The translations under genes were made by a program, and so were the position numbers. This document shows positions 6,750 to 16,263 of a DNA stretch of 57,282 nt, piece after piece. The notes below the pieces were generated by a model. That model ran no database searches. It worked only from the letters and a program-made list of their open reading frames with translations, and was not told the origin of the DNA. Every line of letters starts with the position of its first letter. The stretch's first letter is position 1. Source of the stretch: a virus; IMG/VR virus record IMGVR_UViG_3300022929_000029, positions 1 to 57,282 of that record, one strand, 5' to 3'.

Positions 6750-9034
6750 TGTATACTTTTGTTACATCGTTTAGTGAGAGTGGATACCACGAGTACGCCA
6801 AGAACATGCTGGAAAGTGTGGTCAATAAATGGAACCCTAAAGAGTTTAAACTCGTGGCTTACTACCATGACTTTGATATTAAAAGTGTGTCTCCCCCTAT
6901 GGCTGACAACATTGAGTATCGCAATCTTAATGACGTAAAAGAAATGCTTGAGTACCGTGAGCGTATGAAGTTTCATGATGGAACTGAAGGTGGTCAGATG
7001 AAATACAATTGGCGGCTTGATGCAATCAAGTGGTGTCATAAAGTATATGCAATGACTGATCTTGCCTTTGAAATTATGGAACAAGATGATCACGAGACTT
7101 GGATGATCTGGTTAGATGCAGATACGGTAACAACAAAACGGCTTGATGTAAAACAATTTAAAAAATGGCTGCCTGAAAAAGCAGACCTCGTACACTTAGG
7201 AAGAACAGATGCAGACTACAGCGAAACAAGTTTCATGGGCTTTAACTTGGGCATTCATAATACTTGCAGTCTCCTTGCTGACCTTAGAGGTGCTTACACT
7301 ATTGGTGAGGTAGTTGCATATCGTGAGTGGCATGATGGGTTTATCTTTGAACGTCTTCTTAATATCTACAAAGCACATGGCATGGTAACTAACAACCTGT
7401 CTGAAGGTGTCAAAGGTTTGGCAGCGTTTGCTCAGTCACCTTTGTCAGAATACTTTGATCACTTCAAAGGTAATTTAAAATCAAAGGTTAGCGATACAAC
7501 TGTGGCACCTGATGTTAATGGACCTAAACGATACAAACAATTGCTAGATCTTATTACTTTCTACAAGCCTAGTAATATTGTAGAGACTGGTACATGGAAT
7601 GGTGGACGTGCTATTCAAATGGCAGTTGCAGCATTTCAATACACAGATAAAGTACATTACACTGGCTTTGATTTGTTTGAAGAAGCTACCCCAGAATTAG
7701 ATCACATTGAATTGAACAGCAAGCCACACAATTCTAAGAAAGCTGTAGAAGCTAGGTTAGAAGAGTTTGCACGTAAAATGAAACCAATGGGTAAAATCTT
7801 TACGTTCAAGCTACATAAAGGTGACACAAAGAAAACACTCAAGGCTTGCAAGTCTATAAAGAAGGCAGACTTTGCATACATTGATGGTGGTCATTCTTAT
7901 GAAACAGTAAAGTCTGACTTTGAAAATCTAAAGCACGTACCTATTCTTGTGTTTGATGATTACTTTTCTAAAGACAAAGAAGGACGTATGCCAGACAACG
8001 ATGGTGTTAACCAACTTATGAAAGAGATTACGGCATATGGTAAGGTTGTCTTACCTTCTTCTGATGCAGTCATGGGTGGGGGTATAACTCATCTTTGTTT
8101 TGTAGCTATGAAGCAAGGTCTGCCTAAGATACCAGATGAACTGACACGTGTTCCCATTGTTGTCACACCAAAAGATTCTCGTCCTAAAGAGGAGATTATT
8201 AATAATGTTCTTGAAAATAAGAAACTAATTAAAGATTTTGATTGGATTAAAACAAGTAAGATCAATAATGAAACCGCCATCATTGTCTCTGGTGGTACTA
8301 GCACAGATTGGTGGGAAGTTAAGGATCGTATTGCTAAGACAAATGGTAAAGTATTCTGTGTTAAGCATAGCTATCCAAAACTTTTGGAGCAAGGCATTCA
8401 ACCGTTTGCTTGTGTGATCCTAGATCCACGTCCTATTACTGGCATGAGTACACATGGTGTAGTTCGTAAAGATTTGTTTGACAAAGTAGATGACAAAACA
8501 ATTATGCTTGTGGCATCTATGACTGATCCTTCAGTTACTAAACATCTTATCAAGAAGGGTGCTAATGTAAAAGGTTGGCAAGCTTACTCAGATGCCTTGC
8601 GTGATATGTCTGTTACAGATAAGATTGTAGTGGACAAGACAACAGGTATTGAAGAAGGCTCTACTCTTATCACTGGTGGTACTTGTGCAGCTATGCGTAC
8701 CATTGCTATTGCACATACACTAGGATTTAGAAACTTTGAACTGTTTGGTTTTGATTGTTCTGTTGGTGAAATAACAGAGGAAATGAAAAAAGAAACAACA
8801 GATACAGAGAAGCAACGACCTAAGTATATGCAAGTAGAAACAGGTGGTGAAAAGTTCTGGACTACAGGTGAACTACTAGCTATGGCACAAGACTGTGAGA
8901 AGCTATTTGATAATGATCAGATGGACATGGGAATTAATTTTCATGGTGAAGGTACTCTTGCCGCTGCAGTTTGGGAAGCGTCTAAACGTGGTAAGGAAAA
9001 GTATTACACAGAGTTGCTAGATGTCGCTGCTTAA
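6749..9034 (+). CDS. Three-domain protein: glycosyltransferase, SAM methyltransferase, DUF115-like
   Basis: 761 residues in three parts. Part one (1-230) is a second glycosyltransferase with a DxD in IWLDADTVTT near residue 120. Part two (255-450) is a class I SAM methyltransferase with NIVETGTWNGGRA (near 278) as the SAM loop and YIDGGHSYE (near 376), resembling the Methyltransf_24 type. Part three (505-761) carries AIIVSGGTS, ILDPRPITG and GFRNFELFGFDCS, the pattern of the DUF115/MAF family linked to surface-sugar or pterin-like chemistry. It probably builds and methylates a sugar together with the preceding glycosyltransferase. The target is not visible. The gene overlaps the small terminase gene by 14 nt. 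Confidence 0.75.
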   Translation: MYTFVTSFSESGYHEYAKNMLESVVNKWNPKEFKLVAYYHDFDIKSVSPPMADNIEYRNLNDVKEMLEYRERMKFHDGTEGGQMKYNWRLDAIKWCHKVYAMTDLAFEIMEQDDHETWMIWLDADTVTTKRLDVKQFKKWLPEKADLVHLGRTDADYSETSFMGFNLGIHNTCSLLADLRGAYTIGEVVAYREWHDGFIFERLLNIYKAHGMVTNNLSEGVKGLAAFAQSPLSEYFDHFKGNLKSKVSDTTVAPDVNGPKRYKQLLDLITFYKPSNIVETGTWNGGRAIQMAVAAFQYTDKVHYTGFDLFEEATPELDHIELNSKPHNSKKAVEARLEEFARKMKPMGKIFTFKLHKGDTKKTLKACKSIKKADFAYIDGGHSYETVKSDFENLKHVPILVFDDYFSKDKEGRMPDNDGVNQLMKEITAYGKVVLPSSDAVMGGGITHLCFVAMKQGLPKIPDELTRVPIVVTPKDSRPKEEIINNVLENKKLIKDFDWIKTSKINNETAIIVSGGTSTDWWEVKDRIAKTNGKVFCVKHSYPKLLEQGIQPFACVILDPRPITGMSTHGVVRKDLFDKVDDKTIMLVASMTDPSVTKHLIKKGANVKGWQAYSDALRDMSVTDKIVVDKTTGIEEGSTLITGGTCAAMRTIAIAHTLGFRNFELFGFDCSVGEITEEMKKETTDTEKQRPKYMQVETGGEKFWTTGELLAMAQDCEKLFDNDQMDMGINFHGEGTLAAAVWEASKRGKEKYYTELLDVAA

Positions 9035-9479
9035 TGATAAACAAGAACGGTTTTGTCAAGCCTATATCCTGCACAGAAATGCTACAAAAGCGGCAGCAAC
9101 TGCAGGATATAGTGAGACCTCTGCCCATAACCAAGGCCATAGGTTATTACAAGATGAACGAATTAAAGAACGAATTGACGAACTCACAAATGAGATTTCA
9201 ACAGATGTTGATGTTATCTCAGAAATCGAAAAGCAATATGAGGTTGCTCGTAATGCAGGTAATGGAAACACTGCTCTCAAGGCTCTTGAACTTCTTGCAA
9301 GGGTACGAGGAAACAATGCGGATGAAGTCAGCACAGATGAAGAAACATTAGAAATGGAAATCGTAAACGCTATCAGAGTAATGGGTGTTGAGAAATCGTT
9401 TCAGCTTTTTGAACTAGCGTTTCCCGAAGAATTTACTAGCACTACGGACACCGAAGCTGGCAGCGACAATGACACCTAG
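9021..9479 (+). CDS. Terminase small subunit
   Basis: 152 residues. The N-terminal half has the Terminase_2 signature: LNDKQERFCQAYILHRNATKAA, then AGYSETSAHNQGHRLL, then RIKERIDEL. This is a helix-turn-helix that binds phage DNA and starts packaging with TerL. Its place is odd. It is the last gene of the rightward arm, 34 kb and one strand away from TerL. It overlaps the upstream gene by 14 nt in another frame, and its last 66 bp overlap the convergent holin gene. Translation probably depends on coupling, because no strong ribosome site precedes 9021. Confidence 0.85.
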   Translation: MSLLNDKQERFCQAYILHRNATKAAATAGYSETSAHNQGHRLLQDERIKERIDELTNEISTDVDVISEIEKQYEVARNAGNGNTALKALELLARVRGNNADEVSTDEETLEMEIVNAIRVMGVEKSFQLFELAFPEEFTSTTDTEAGSDNDT

Positions 9480-9800
9480 TGTATACTGATACCAGTCAGG
9501 CATATTAGTTAAGGCTGCGAAGCCATCATCAACTATCTGTCTACCCCAATCTCCACAAAATGAAAGCACGAGAGGCACTGAAAAAATAATCGTAAGCCAT
9601 TCGTCTTTCCAACTGGATGCAGAGGCATCTGCCATTTTAAGGTCCCAGTCTATTTCACCTGTGGCCTTCTTCTGCATGACAATAGCTTCAGCTTTAGCGT
9701 GGGCTACCTTTGCGTCTGTCTTGGCCTTTGATGTTTCTACTGAACCTTTCAGCCAAGTACCTGCTAACTCTGCAATGGGTCCTATTAGAAGGTTTAACAT
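9414..9800 (-). CDS. Holin, 3TM gene-transfer-agent type
   Basis: 128 residues. An amphipathic or membrane-leaning N-terminus is followed by an Ala/Lys-rich helix. The conserved SWKDEWLTIIFSVPLVLSF (membrane segment) comes next, then PDWYQYTLGVIVAASFGVRS (membrane segment). This is the pattern of the 3TM holins first named from alphaproteobacterial gene transfer agents. It would form the membrane lesion that releases the GH24 endolysin encoded nearby. A good ribosome site (AGGAGAGG) lies upstream on the minus strand. Its 3' end overlaps the small terminase gene in convergent orientation. Confidence 0.8.
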   Translation of the reverse strand: MLNLLIGPIAELAGTWLKGSVETSKAKTDAKVAHAKAEAIVMQKKATGEIDWDLKMADASASSWKDEWLTIIFSVPLVLSFCGDWGRQIVDDGFAALTNMPDWYQYTLGVIVAASFGVRSASKFFGKR

Positions 9801-9836
9801 AAGCCTCTCCTGTTACGTTTAATATTTGTGCAAACA

Positions 9837-10568
9837 TTAGTCATAAGATTCCTGAACGACAACACCTTCACCAAATACATTCATTTCATATGTACCAGAC
9901 AAGGTACGAAGTTGAAACTGTATGTCAGTTTTTTCATTGTACTTAAATGGTAAACGTCTTTGAATATTCATATTTCCACTAAATGTAGTTCTAGCTACAA
10001 CGTACTCATTTCCGTTATTATAACGTACATAGTTTCTAAATAAACCGGGTTTAACTGCTGTGCTATCGTTTGAAAAAGCATCAATACGATAGAGATAAAA
10101 ACATTTACCTGCTGGTACAGTATATATACTTGCTTGATTACGACCAACCCCTGCTAATATTTTTGCGTAAGTTGTACCACCGTTTGATATAGTAATAATA
10201 CCTACATTTGTTCCTGTGTTAGCGAAGATAACATCATTAATTCTAAAGAATCCTTTAGTTGTTACAGGTGCAGTGGTACTATTTGCAATTACTGTTTCAG
10301 AAATTTCATTATAGTTTATATCCAAACCAATAATAGTTACAGTTCCACCATCATCTGAAGCTGATGCAGATGTAACTGTCATCGGAAGTGCGGACGTTGG
10401 GTATGTATAAGCTGTAGCATTTTCCCACAATGGGATAAATGCAGTGGTGGTAGATGCCTGCCAACCAAATATATTACGGACTTCATGGTTAATAATCTGA
10501 CCACGAGATATCTGTAATTCAAAAGGTTCGTTTTTACCTACTCTAGTTATTGATTGAGTTACAGACAT
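9837..10568 (-). CDS. Hypothetical beta-rich virion protein
   Basis: 243 residues, rich in Thr, Asn, Gly and Val. It has the alternating beta pattern of head-fibre or tail appendage proteins (for example VTIIGLDINYNEISETVIAN and NVGIITISNGG). No enzyme motif is seen. It lies between the endolysin and the holin at the end of the late arm. It is probably a structural or decoration protein. Confidence 0.55.
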   Translation of the reverse strand: MSVTQSITRVGKNEPFELQISRGQIINHEVRNIFGWQASTTTAFIPLWENATAYTYPTSALPMTVTSASASDDGGTVTIIGLDINYNEISETVIANSTTAPVTTKGFFRINDVIFANTGTNVGIITISNGGTTYAKILAGVGRNQASIYTVPAGKCFYLYRIDAFSNDSTAVKPGLFRNYVRYNNGNEYVVARTTFSGNMNIQRRLPFKYNEKTDIQFQLRTLSGTYEMNVFGEGVVVQESYD

Positions 10569-10604
10569 TTAACCACTCCCACTCTTCTTTATTATAAGGT
10601 ATCA

Positions 10605-11090
10605 TTAAAATTCTCCACTCGCCATAGCGTCTGACAAAATTTTGGCTCTGCGTCCTACCTGCCTAGCCCATCTAGAATCTAACATTTCTCTTGATGCGGC
10701 TTCCCAATTTTGTTCGTGTATAGCATTCCACATAAGTTTAAACTTACATAGTCTAGGTACACCCATATTAAATGCCATGTCCATTAGTACAAGTTGACGT
10801 ACACTGTCTAGATCTTCTACACATTTGTGTACACGACATAATTCATTCTCTACTATTGCAATGTCATTGAGGGCTAGATACCTTGCATCGGCTTCAGATA
10901 TTCCATGTTCATAGACCACCTCCATACTAGGGATGTCAAGGTAATCTAGCTCCTCTTTACTGATACCACGGTCTTTTAAATTTCTACCTATGCCTATAGT
11001 ATCAATTCCTAATGTATCTTGATAAACTGTAAGCACAAGACCTTCATGCTTTACAAGCTTATCTAAAAAATGTGAACGATTGTATTTCAT
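10605..11090 (-). CDS. Endolysin, GH24 T4-type lysozyme
   Basis: 161 residues, like T4 lysozyme (164). The N-terminal KHEGLVLTVYQDTLGIDTIGIG carries the catalytic triad E16, D25 and T31 with the same spacing as T4 E11, D20 and T26. It hydrolyses peptidoglycan. No N-terminal signal or membrane anchor is seen, so release depends on a holin. Candidates lie on both sides (11087-11332 and 9414-9800). It overlaps the upstream gene by 4 nt. Confidence 0.93.
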   Translation of the reverse strand: MKYNRSHFLDKLVKHEGLVLTVYQDTLGIDTIGIGRNLKDRGISKEELDYLDIPSMEVVYEHGISEADARYLALNDIAIVENELCRVHKCVEDLDSVRQLVLMDMAFNMGVPRLCKFKLMWNAIHEQNWEAASREMLDSRWARQVGRRAKILSDAMASGEF

Positions 11091-11332
11091 TTAACTGTCC
11101 TTGATTCAGAAATTCTATGGTTAGATGACCCAGGATTTTTACCTTCGTGGTTCATCCACACGGCGAATGCTCCTGTCATTGCCCCTGTTACTACAGATAC
11201 TAAACCAGCCTGTGCTGCAGTTGGATCTGGTAAGGTCATGAACCACTCGACTACTCGCCAACTCATTATTGTCATAATAAGCATCATTAATCTTGGTAAT
11301 AGTTTCCATTCTAAAATCTTCTCAGCAGCCAT
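11087..11332 (-). CDS. Two-TM membrane protein, holin-like
   Basis: 81 residues with two predicted membrane segments (about residues 11-32 and 42-60) and a charged, polar C-terminus. Its size, topology and place directly before the endolysin, with a 4-nt overlap, fit a class II holin or an accessory lysis protein. A second holin candidate lies downstream, so one of the two may be an antiholin or pinholin-like partner. This is inferred from position only. Confidence 0.6.
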   Translation of the reverse strand: MAAEKILEWKLLPRLMMLIMTIMSWRVVEWFMTLPDPTAAQAGLVSVVTGAMTGAFAVWMNHEGKNPGSSNHRISESRTVK

Positions 11333-12459
11333 TAAAAATACCCACGCATTAAATCTTTTAATCTATCGTCTAATGTAGGCTGAACGGTTCCACCAACTTC
11401 TCGTTTGACCATACCACCATACCTTAAACCTTCTTCATCAAAGCTTGCAGGAGAACTGTTGTCTACACTAAAGTCTCCAGGATCTACACCACCTCCTATA
11501 TCTGCACCACCATCACCACCAATTGGCGCACCTTGATAGTCTTGTCTACCTACACCAGTTCCAGATATTACAGTACCACCGCCAGTAGTTGGAAATCCAC
11601 CACCTACAGACGGATCACCAGCACCAGTGGCTTGTGCAATTTGACTGGCAATTCCACTTAAATCAAATCTCATATTAGCAATGTCGGAAGGAATACCTGG
11701 TACATCCCCTAAATTGAAACCAGTTGCACTAGGCATTGAAGGTTTAGATGTGGGCAACGACATACCAGAAGGACTAGTTGGTGTAGTTGCCTGACCAGCT
11801 TTTGCAATAGAACCAGCAATACTAGGTGTTGTTGTTATAGAAGATTGTGGTACAGGCGCACCTACATTACCTGCATTTTGTGCCAGTGATTGTTGTGCCG
11901 CTTGTGTAATATTACCATAAATATCCGCACGTTGTTGTGACATATTAGGTGGGGCAGACTGTGGCGCACCTTGATAGTCTTGTCTGCCTATATTACCTGA
12001 AGCTTTATTGAGGGCATCAATACCTGCATTGCCTGAAAGACTTGCCTGATATGCAGCTTCAGCCGCAGCATTACTAGCATACCTGTCCTCTAATGTCATA
12101 GGTTTGTTAAGAGGATTTTCTTGAGTTCTGTCTTCTGGATTAAATCCAAAAAATCTTGCAGTACCTGACATTACTGGATTACGAGACACCATTGTTTCAG
12201 CAGTCTGGGATAAATTACCAAGAGGATCTTGTGTAAATGCAGGTCCACCAGCCTGACCTATTTTTTGGCTTGTCTGTAAAGCGTCAACACCTGTCATAGC
12301 TGCACCAATAACAGGAGCCGCATAACCTATACCAGCTTCTATTACTCCAGGTAATCTACCAGAAGGTTGTGCAGTAGGGTTAGCACCTTGGTTCATTGCG
12401 GCTGCAATGCTAGATAGACCATCCTTTTTATTATAATCTGCTGGGTTTGTTATTGCCAT
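11332..12459 (-). CDS. Low-complexity internal virion protein
   Basis: 375 residues, rich in Gly, Ala, Pro, Gln and Ser. The block GRQDYQGAP occurs twice (once near the middle and once in the C-terminal third). The C-terminus has the RYGGMVKREVGG motif seen in variants in other late proteins of this genome. The sequence looks disordered and could be an internal or ejected protein. It lies next to the 1265-residue ejection-type protein (stop and start 1 nt apart). Confidence 0.5.
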   Translation of the reverse strand: MAITNPADYNKKDGLSSIAAAMNQGANPTAQPSGRLPGVIEAGIGYAAPVIGAAMTGVDALQTSQKIGQAGGPAFTQDPLGNLSQTAETMVSRNPVMSGTARFFGFNPEDRTQENPLNKPMTLEDRYASNAAAEAAYQASLSGNAGIDALNKASGNIGRQDYQGAPQSAPPNMSQQRADIYGNITQAAQQSLAQNAGNVGAPVPQSSITTTPSIAGSIAKAGQATTPTSPSGMSLPTSKPSMPSATGFNLGDVPGIPSDIANMRFDLSGIASQIAQATGAGDPSVGGGFPTTGGGTVISGTGVGRQDYQGAPIGGDGGADIGGGVDPGDFSVDNSSPASFDEEGLRYGGMVKREVGGTVQPTLDDRLKDLMRGYF

Positions 12460-12460
12460 T

Positions 12461-15400
12461 TTACTCGTCCTCTATTCTATTACCTTGTAAAGCTTGGTAC
12501 AGTTCTATAATTCTTTCCCTTGGTATTGGAGCGTTAGTACGTCTTTGTGAAACACCAAAGCTAGGAAATGTAGGAATATAATAATTGCTTGACGCAAGAT
12601 TTAAGTTTTTCCAAACATCATCTGATATATCTTTTTTACCACGTAGCTTTAAACCTTTAACAATTTCCTTTGCATAGTCTTCACCAAACAAAGAACGATA
12701 ATTGTCTGTCAAAGCTTTCAACTCTTGAAATCCACCAAGTCTTTGACGCTGACTATCTTTGTATGCATCAAATATTGTATCAGCATCTGCTTCACTATAC
12801 AATGTAGGATCAGATATAGTTCTAACAAATCCAGCATCTGCTCCCTTAATCTTACGTAAGCTAGGATCTAAAGCGTATTTTAAACCTGCAGTCATATCCA
12901 AACGCTGATTACGTACACCAAAGAATGCAGGTAATCCTACATCACCACCAAATGTCTGGTCATATCCAGAGATTGTAAAGCTTGAAGGTGTGACACCCTC
13001 TGGTAAATTCTTTCCCTCACCAAAGTCTCCAAACAAAGGAGATATAATCTTAGATGTTCCAGCCTTAGTTTGCTCGTAGTTCCTACGTTTTTCTAAAAAG
13101 TTTAACACGCCTGGTTTAAACGGATCAACAGCAATGCCTATGGCCTTTTGTATCTTACCCATTGTTGTAGGTTCGTTTTGATAGTTACGACCATTAGCTA
13201 AATCAAACATAGCTTTTGTCAACATAGAAGGTTCCATGAATGGACCTAGTTGATTATCAAACAATCCAATAGCAAGACCTTCTAGTTCTGATTCATTTAA
13301 TCCACCATCAGCAATCATTTTGTGTGCAACTTTAGCACCAGTTTTTAGATAAGCATACGGATCAAGTGGTCCAAGGTTTACATAGTTAACACCTACATTA
13401 CCACGTTTATCTTTATCAATACCGCTTGTGTATATTCTATTTTGAAACTGTTCATATGAAGGAACAACACCATTAATAGCTTCTTCTTGATCGTCCGTAA
13501 TGCCAAAAATCTGACGTGATTGATTTGACAAAGCATCACCACCTAAACCAATAGCTGTCATACCTGCCAGTCTTTTTGCAGCTTGTTTTCGTAGCTCTGA
13601 ATTACCGCTTGACAAATCATCTAGAGTATACTTAACAAGGTTCTTTGTAGTACGTATCATTTCTGCAGGAAATGCAATGAAGTCACCAACTGGTGCGCCA
13701 CGTAAAGCTTTGACAGCACGAGGAACAAGAGAATAGTTAGGCATCATATCACGTGTACGTTGTGCAGCAAGCTCTTCAATCTCAGCCAAAGGCTTATCAG
13801 GAAAAGCTTTACGCATATAATCTTTAGTCTTTTCAAAGTGTATAATCTTAAACAAATCATCTTCTGCTTGATACAGGTTTGTTAAGAATGTGTTAGCCTT
13901 TTTGGTACCACGAGTAAGTGCAGTCTTTTCAAACCAATCGTCAGCTGTACTACCTTTTAATACACTATTTAAGTTACGTCTAATAAGATTAACACCAATA
14001 CCACTTTCAGTAATACCTAATTCTGCATAACGACCAGCAGCTTCTGCAAGCTCACGGTTGTTTTTACCAGCTAATTTTGCCGCTGTTTGTGTAATAGCTT
14101 TTTTACCTGAGTTATACCCAGGTACTAAACCGTTTGCACCTAACATAAAGATGTTACCAATAAGGTTACGACCATGTGTTGCAGGACTATAAACAGTCTT
14201 TGCGGTTTGTGTAGCACCTTTAGCTAACATAAATCCTTTAGCCCAGCCAGACGTAGGAGTTATTTCATCTAAACCCTCTTTGATTGCTCTTGCATATGTT
14301 TCATCTATGTAAACATTCTCAAGAGGATTACGAACCATTCCCTTGTCAACCTTACCACGACCAAGTATTTTTCCTAACCGACCTTCAGCAATATCACCAA
14401 GACTTATATTGTTTACTAAAGATTTATCTGTAGAGGCTACACCTTTACCTATTAAATCCCTTGCTAGTTCTTCTAAGAAATCATTCTCAGCTTTAATTGT
14501 AGACAGCTTTTCAAATGTTTTGATATAGTTTTGTTGAGGTGATTTTACCTCACCCCACAATGCACGTATTTCTTGTGGTATATCACCACGTTTTGACAAT
14601 ACCTTACTAGATCCTACAGCGGGTGTAAGACTACGTTGTGAAAACAAACTAAACATTTTACCAGCATCCTTGTCTGCCGTAGCAACAAGAGATTCTAATG
14701 TCTGTGGAATTTTAGCAGGGTCAATACCACTATCTAATAGATATCTTTCTGTTCCTTCAATGATTTCATCTTGCTCACCAGCTTTGTAACCCTCTAATCT
14801 TTTACGAAGGTTCTTAGCATACTCTGGATCATCAAAGGCTTGATAAGAACGGTTAAGATAAAACCCTTTGTTACCACCAATACGAGCCTGTAGTTTTCCA
14901 CGAACAACATTCTGTTCAACGTACTGAGACAAGTCATCAATGTTCCTACGCATTTCATCTATGATCATTCTAGATTCAGGTGCTTGTTGAGCAAGCTCGT
15001 CATAGTCAACCTTATTACGTCTTAGTTGATTGACAACATTCTGAGCCGCAGCTTTTTCTTCTGCTTGAAACTTGTAAAGTTTTTTTAGTGCCTTGTCTGT
15101 TGCAGACTGATCTACTGCGTTTTGTGCTTTATTAATTAAGCGTTGTTCTTTTGCTAGTACTTGCTCAAGACTTGCTTCTGCATTAGCCAATCCATTGTCT
15201 GAATACTGCAAAGCGTTATTCATTTTAGATTCTATTTCTGCGTTGTATCTTGGAATTTCTTTTTTAATTGTTGCATCTAATTCTTTAGCTAAACCGTCTG
15301 CTTCAATCATAGCTTTCTTTGCAGCACCGCTACGTTTAATAATGGCACCCAAAGTTTTGTCATCTGTTCCAAGACGAGAAGAAAAATTAGAACCTAGTTT

Positions 15401-16258
15401 ACCAAGAAATGAAACCTTTTGTTTTGGTTGTCCAGCCTTTCTAGCTACGTAGGCTTTACGAAGATATACAGGAAGACTAAGTGCAAAAGCTGCAGGTATG
15501 TCAATAGCTGTATTCTTTACAAAGGCATCAATATAATCTAATGCTGTAGGATCTGTAGGATCTTCTTTAAGTTTTTTCAAAGCCTCTTCACTTTGATCAT
15601 CTTCCATAAGCATGTCAAAAAGATTATCACGAGGATCTTCAATAACTGTTGTACCAAAAGCACCAGCCGTACCATAACCAGCTATCTTACCTGCTTTACG
15701 TCCACGTCTACCAGCTTTACGAGCAGTCTTTGTAAGAACTGCCCTTGCCCCAGGACTAGCCAGCTTTAAACCTTTAGCGGCTAAGTTAGCACCCTTGACT
15801 GCTAGACCTGCAGGAATAAAATAAGAAGCAACATCACCAACAAGTCGCTCACCAGTACCATAAGCTCCATCACCATGATAAGGATCAAAGATTTCACTAG
15901 AAGCTTCTTTCAATGCTTCAGGTACATACTCACCGACAGCATCTAACGCTGATGAAAATGTATCAGTAACTGCATCAGGAAGAAAAGCTTCTGCTACATC
16001 ACCAATACCTTCGACAGCCTCACCAACTGCACGGCCTACTACACGACCTACTGCAGTTCCACGACCAGTAAAATCTTGCTGGCCTTCTTCTTGTACCACA
16101 TCAAATTCGTTATCAGCTTTAATGAAGTCATCAGGATCTACACCAAGCTCTGCCACCTTATCACGAAAGTTTTCTTTAGATAACTTACCTTGCCTGTCTA
16201 ACTCAAGCAAGGCATTTCTTGTATCTTGAAATGTCTGTGAACGATAACTAATAGCCAT
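12461..16258 (-). CDS. Very large internal virion / DNA-ejection protein
   Basis: 1265 residues, the longest gene here. It has a hydrophilic N-terminus, an Ala/Gly-rich segment near 140-200 that may be membrane-active, a long coiled-coil stretch (about 310-420), and a helical C-terminal half. No lytic transglycosylase motif is visible. Size and position between tail or internal genes and lysis genes match the large internal core proteins of podoviruses (T7 gp15/gp16 role), which form the DNA-ejection channel. The function is assigned by context. Confidence 0.55.
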   Translation of the reverse strand: MAISYRSQTFQDTRNALLELDRQGKLSKENFRDKVAELGVDPDDFIKADNEFDVVQEEGQQDFTGRGTAVGRVVGRAVGEAVEGIGDVAEAFLPDAVTDTFSSALDAVGEYVPEALKEASSEIFDPYHGDGAYGTGERLVGDVASYFIPAGLAVKGANLAAKGLKLASPGARAVLTKTARKAGRRGRKAGKIAGYGTAGAFGTTVIEDPRDNLFDMLMEDDQSEEALKKLKEDPTDPTALDYIDAFVKNTAIDIPAAFALSLPVYLRKAYVARKAGQPKQKVSFLGKLGSNFSSRLGTDDKTLGAIIKRSGAAKKAMIEADGLAKELDATIKKEIPRYNAEIESKMNNALQYSDNGLANAEASLEQVLAKEQRLINKAQNAVDQSATDKALKKLYKFQAEEKAAAQNVVNQLRRNKVDYDELAQQAPESRMIIDEMRRNIDDLSQYVEQNVVRGKLQARIGGNKGFYLNRSYQAFDDPEYAKNLRKRLEGYKAGEQDEIIEGTERYLLDSGIDPAKIPQTLESLVATADKDAGKMFSLFSQRSLTPAVGSSKVLSKRGDIPQEIRALWGEVKSPQQNYIKTFEKLSTIKAENDFLEELARDLIGKGVASTDKSLVNNISLGDIAEGRLGKILGRGKVDKGMVRNPLENVYIDETYARAIKEGLDEITPTSGWAKGFMLAKGATQTAKTVYSPATHGRNLIGNIFMLGANGLVPGYNSGKKAITQTAAKLAGKNNRELAEAAGRYAELGITESGIGVNLIRRNLNSVLKGSTADDWFEKTALTRGTKKANTFLTNLYQAEDDLFKIIHFEKTKDYMRKAFPDKPLAEIEELAAQRTRDMMPNYSLVPRAVKALRGAPVGDFIAFPAEMIRTTKNLVKYTLDDLSSGNSELRKQAAKRLAGMTAIGLGGDALSNQSRQIFGITDDQEEAINGVVPSYEQFQNRIYTSGIDKDKRGNVGVNYVNLGPLDPYAYLKTGAKVAHKMIADGGLNESELEGLAIGLFDNQLGPFMEPSMLTKAMFDLANGRNYQNEPTTMGKIQKAIGIAVDPFKPGVLNFLEKRRNYEQTKAGTSKIISPLFGDFGEGKNLPEGVTPSSFTISGYDQTFGGDVGLPAFFGVRNQRLDMTAGLKYALDPSLRKIKGADAGFVRTISDPTLYSEADADTIFDAYKDSQRQRLGGFQELKALTDNYRSLFGEDYAKEIVKGLKLRGKKDISDDVWKNLNLASSNYYIPTFPSFGVSQRRTNAPIPRERIIELYQALQGNRIEDE

Positions 16259-16263
16259 GATTA

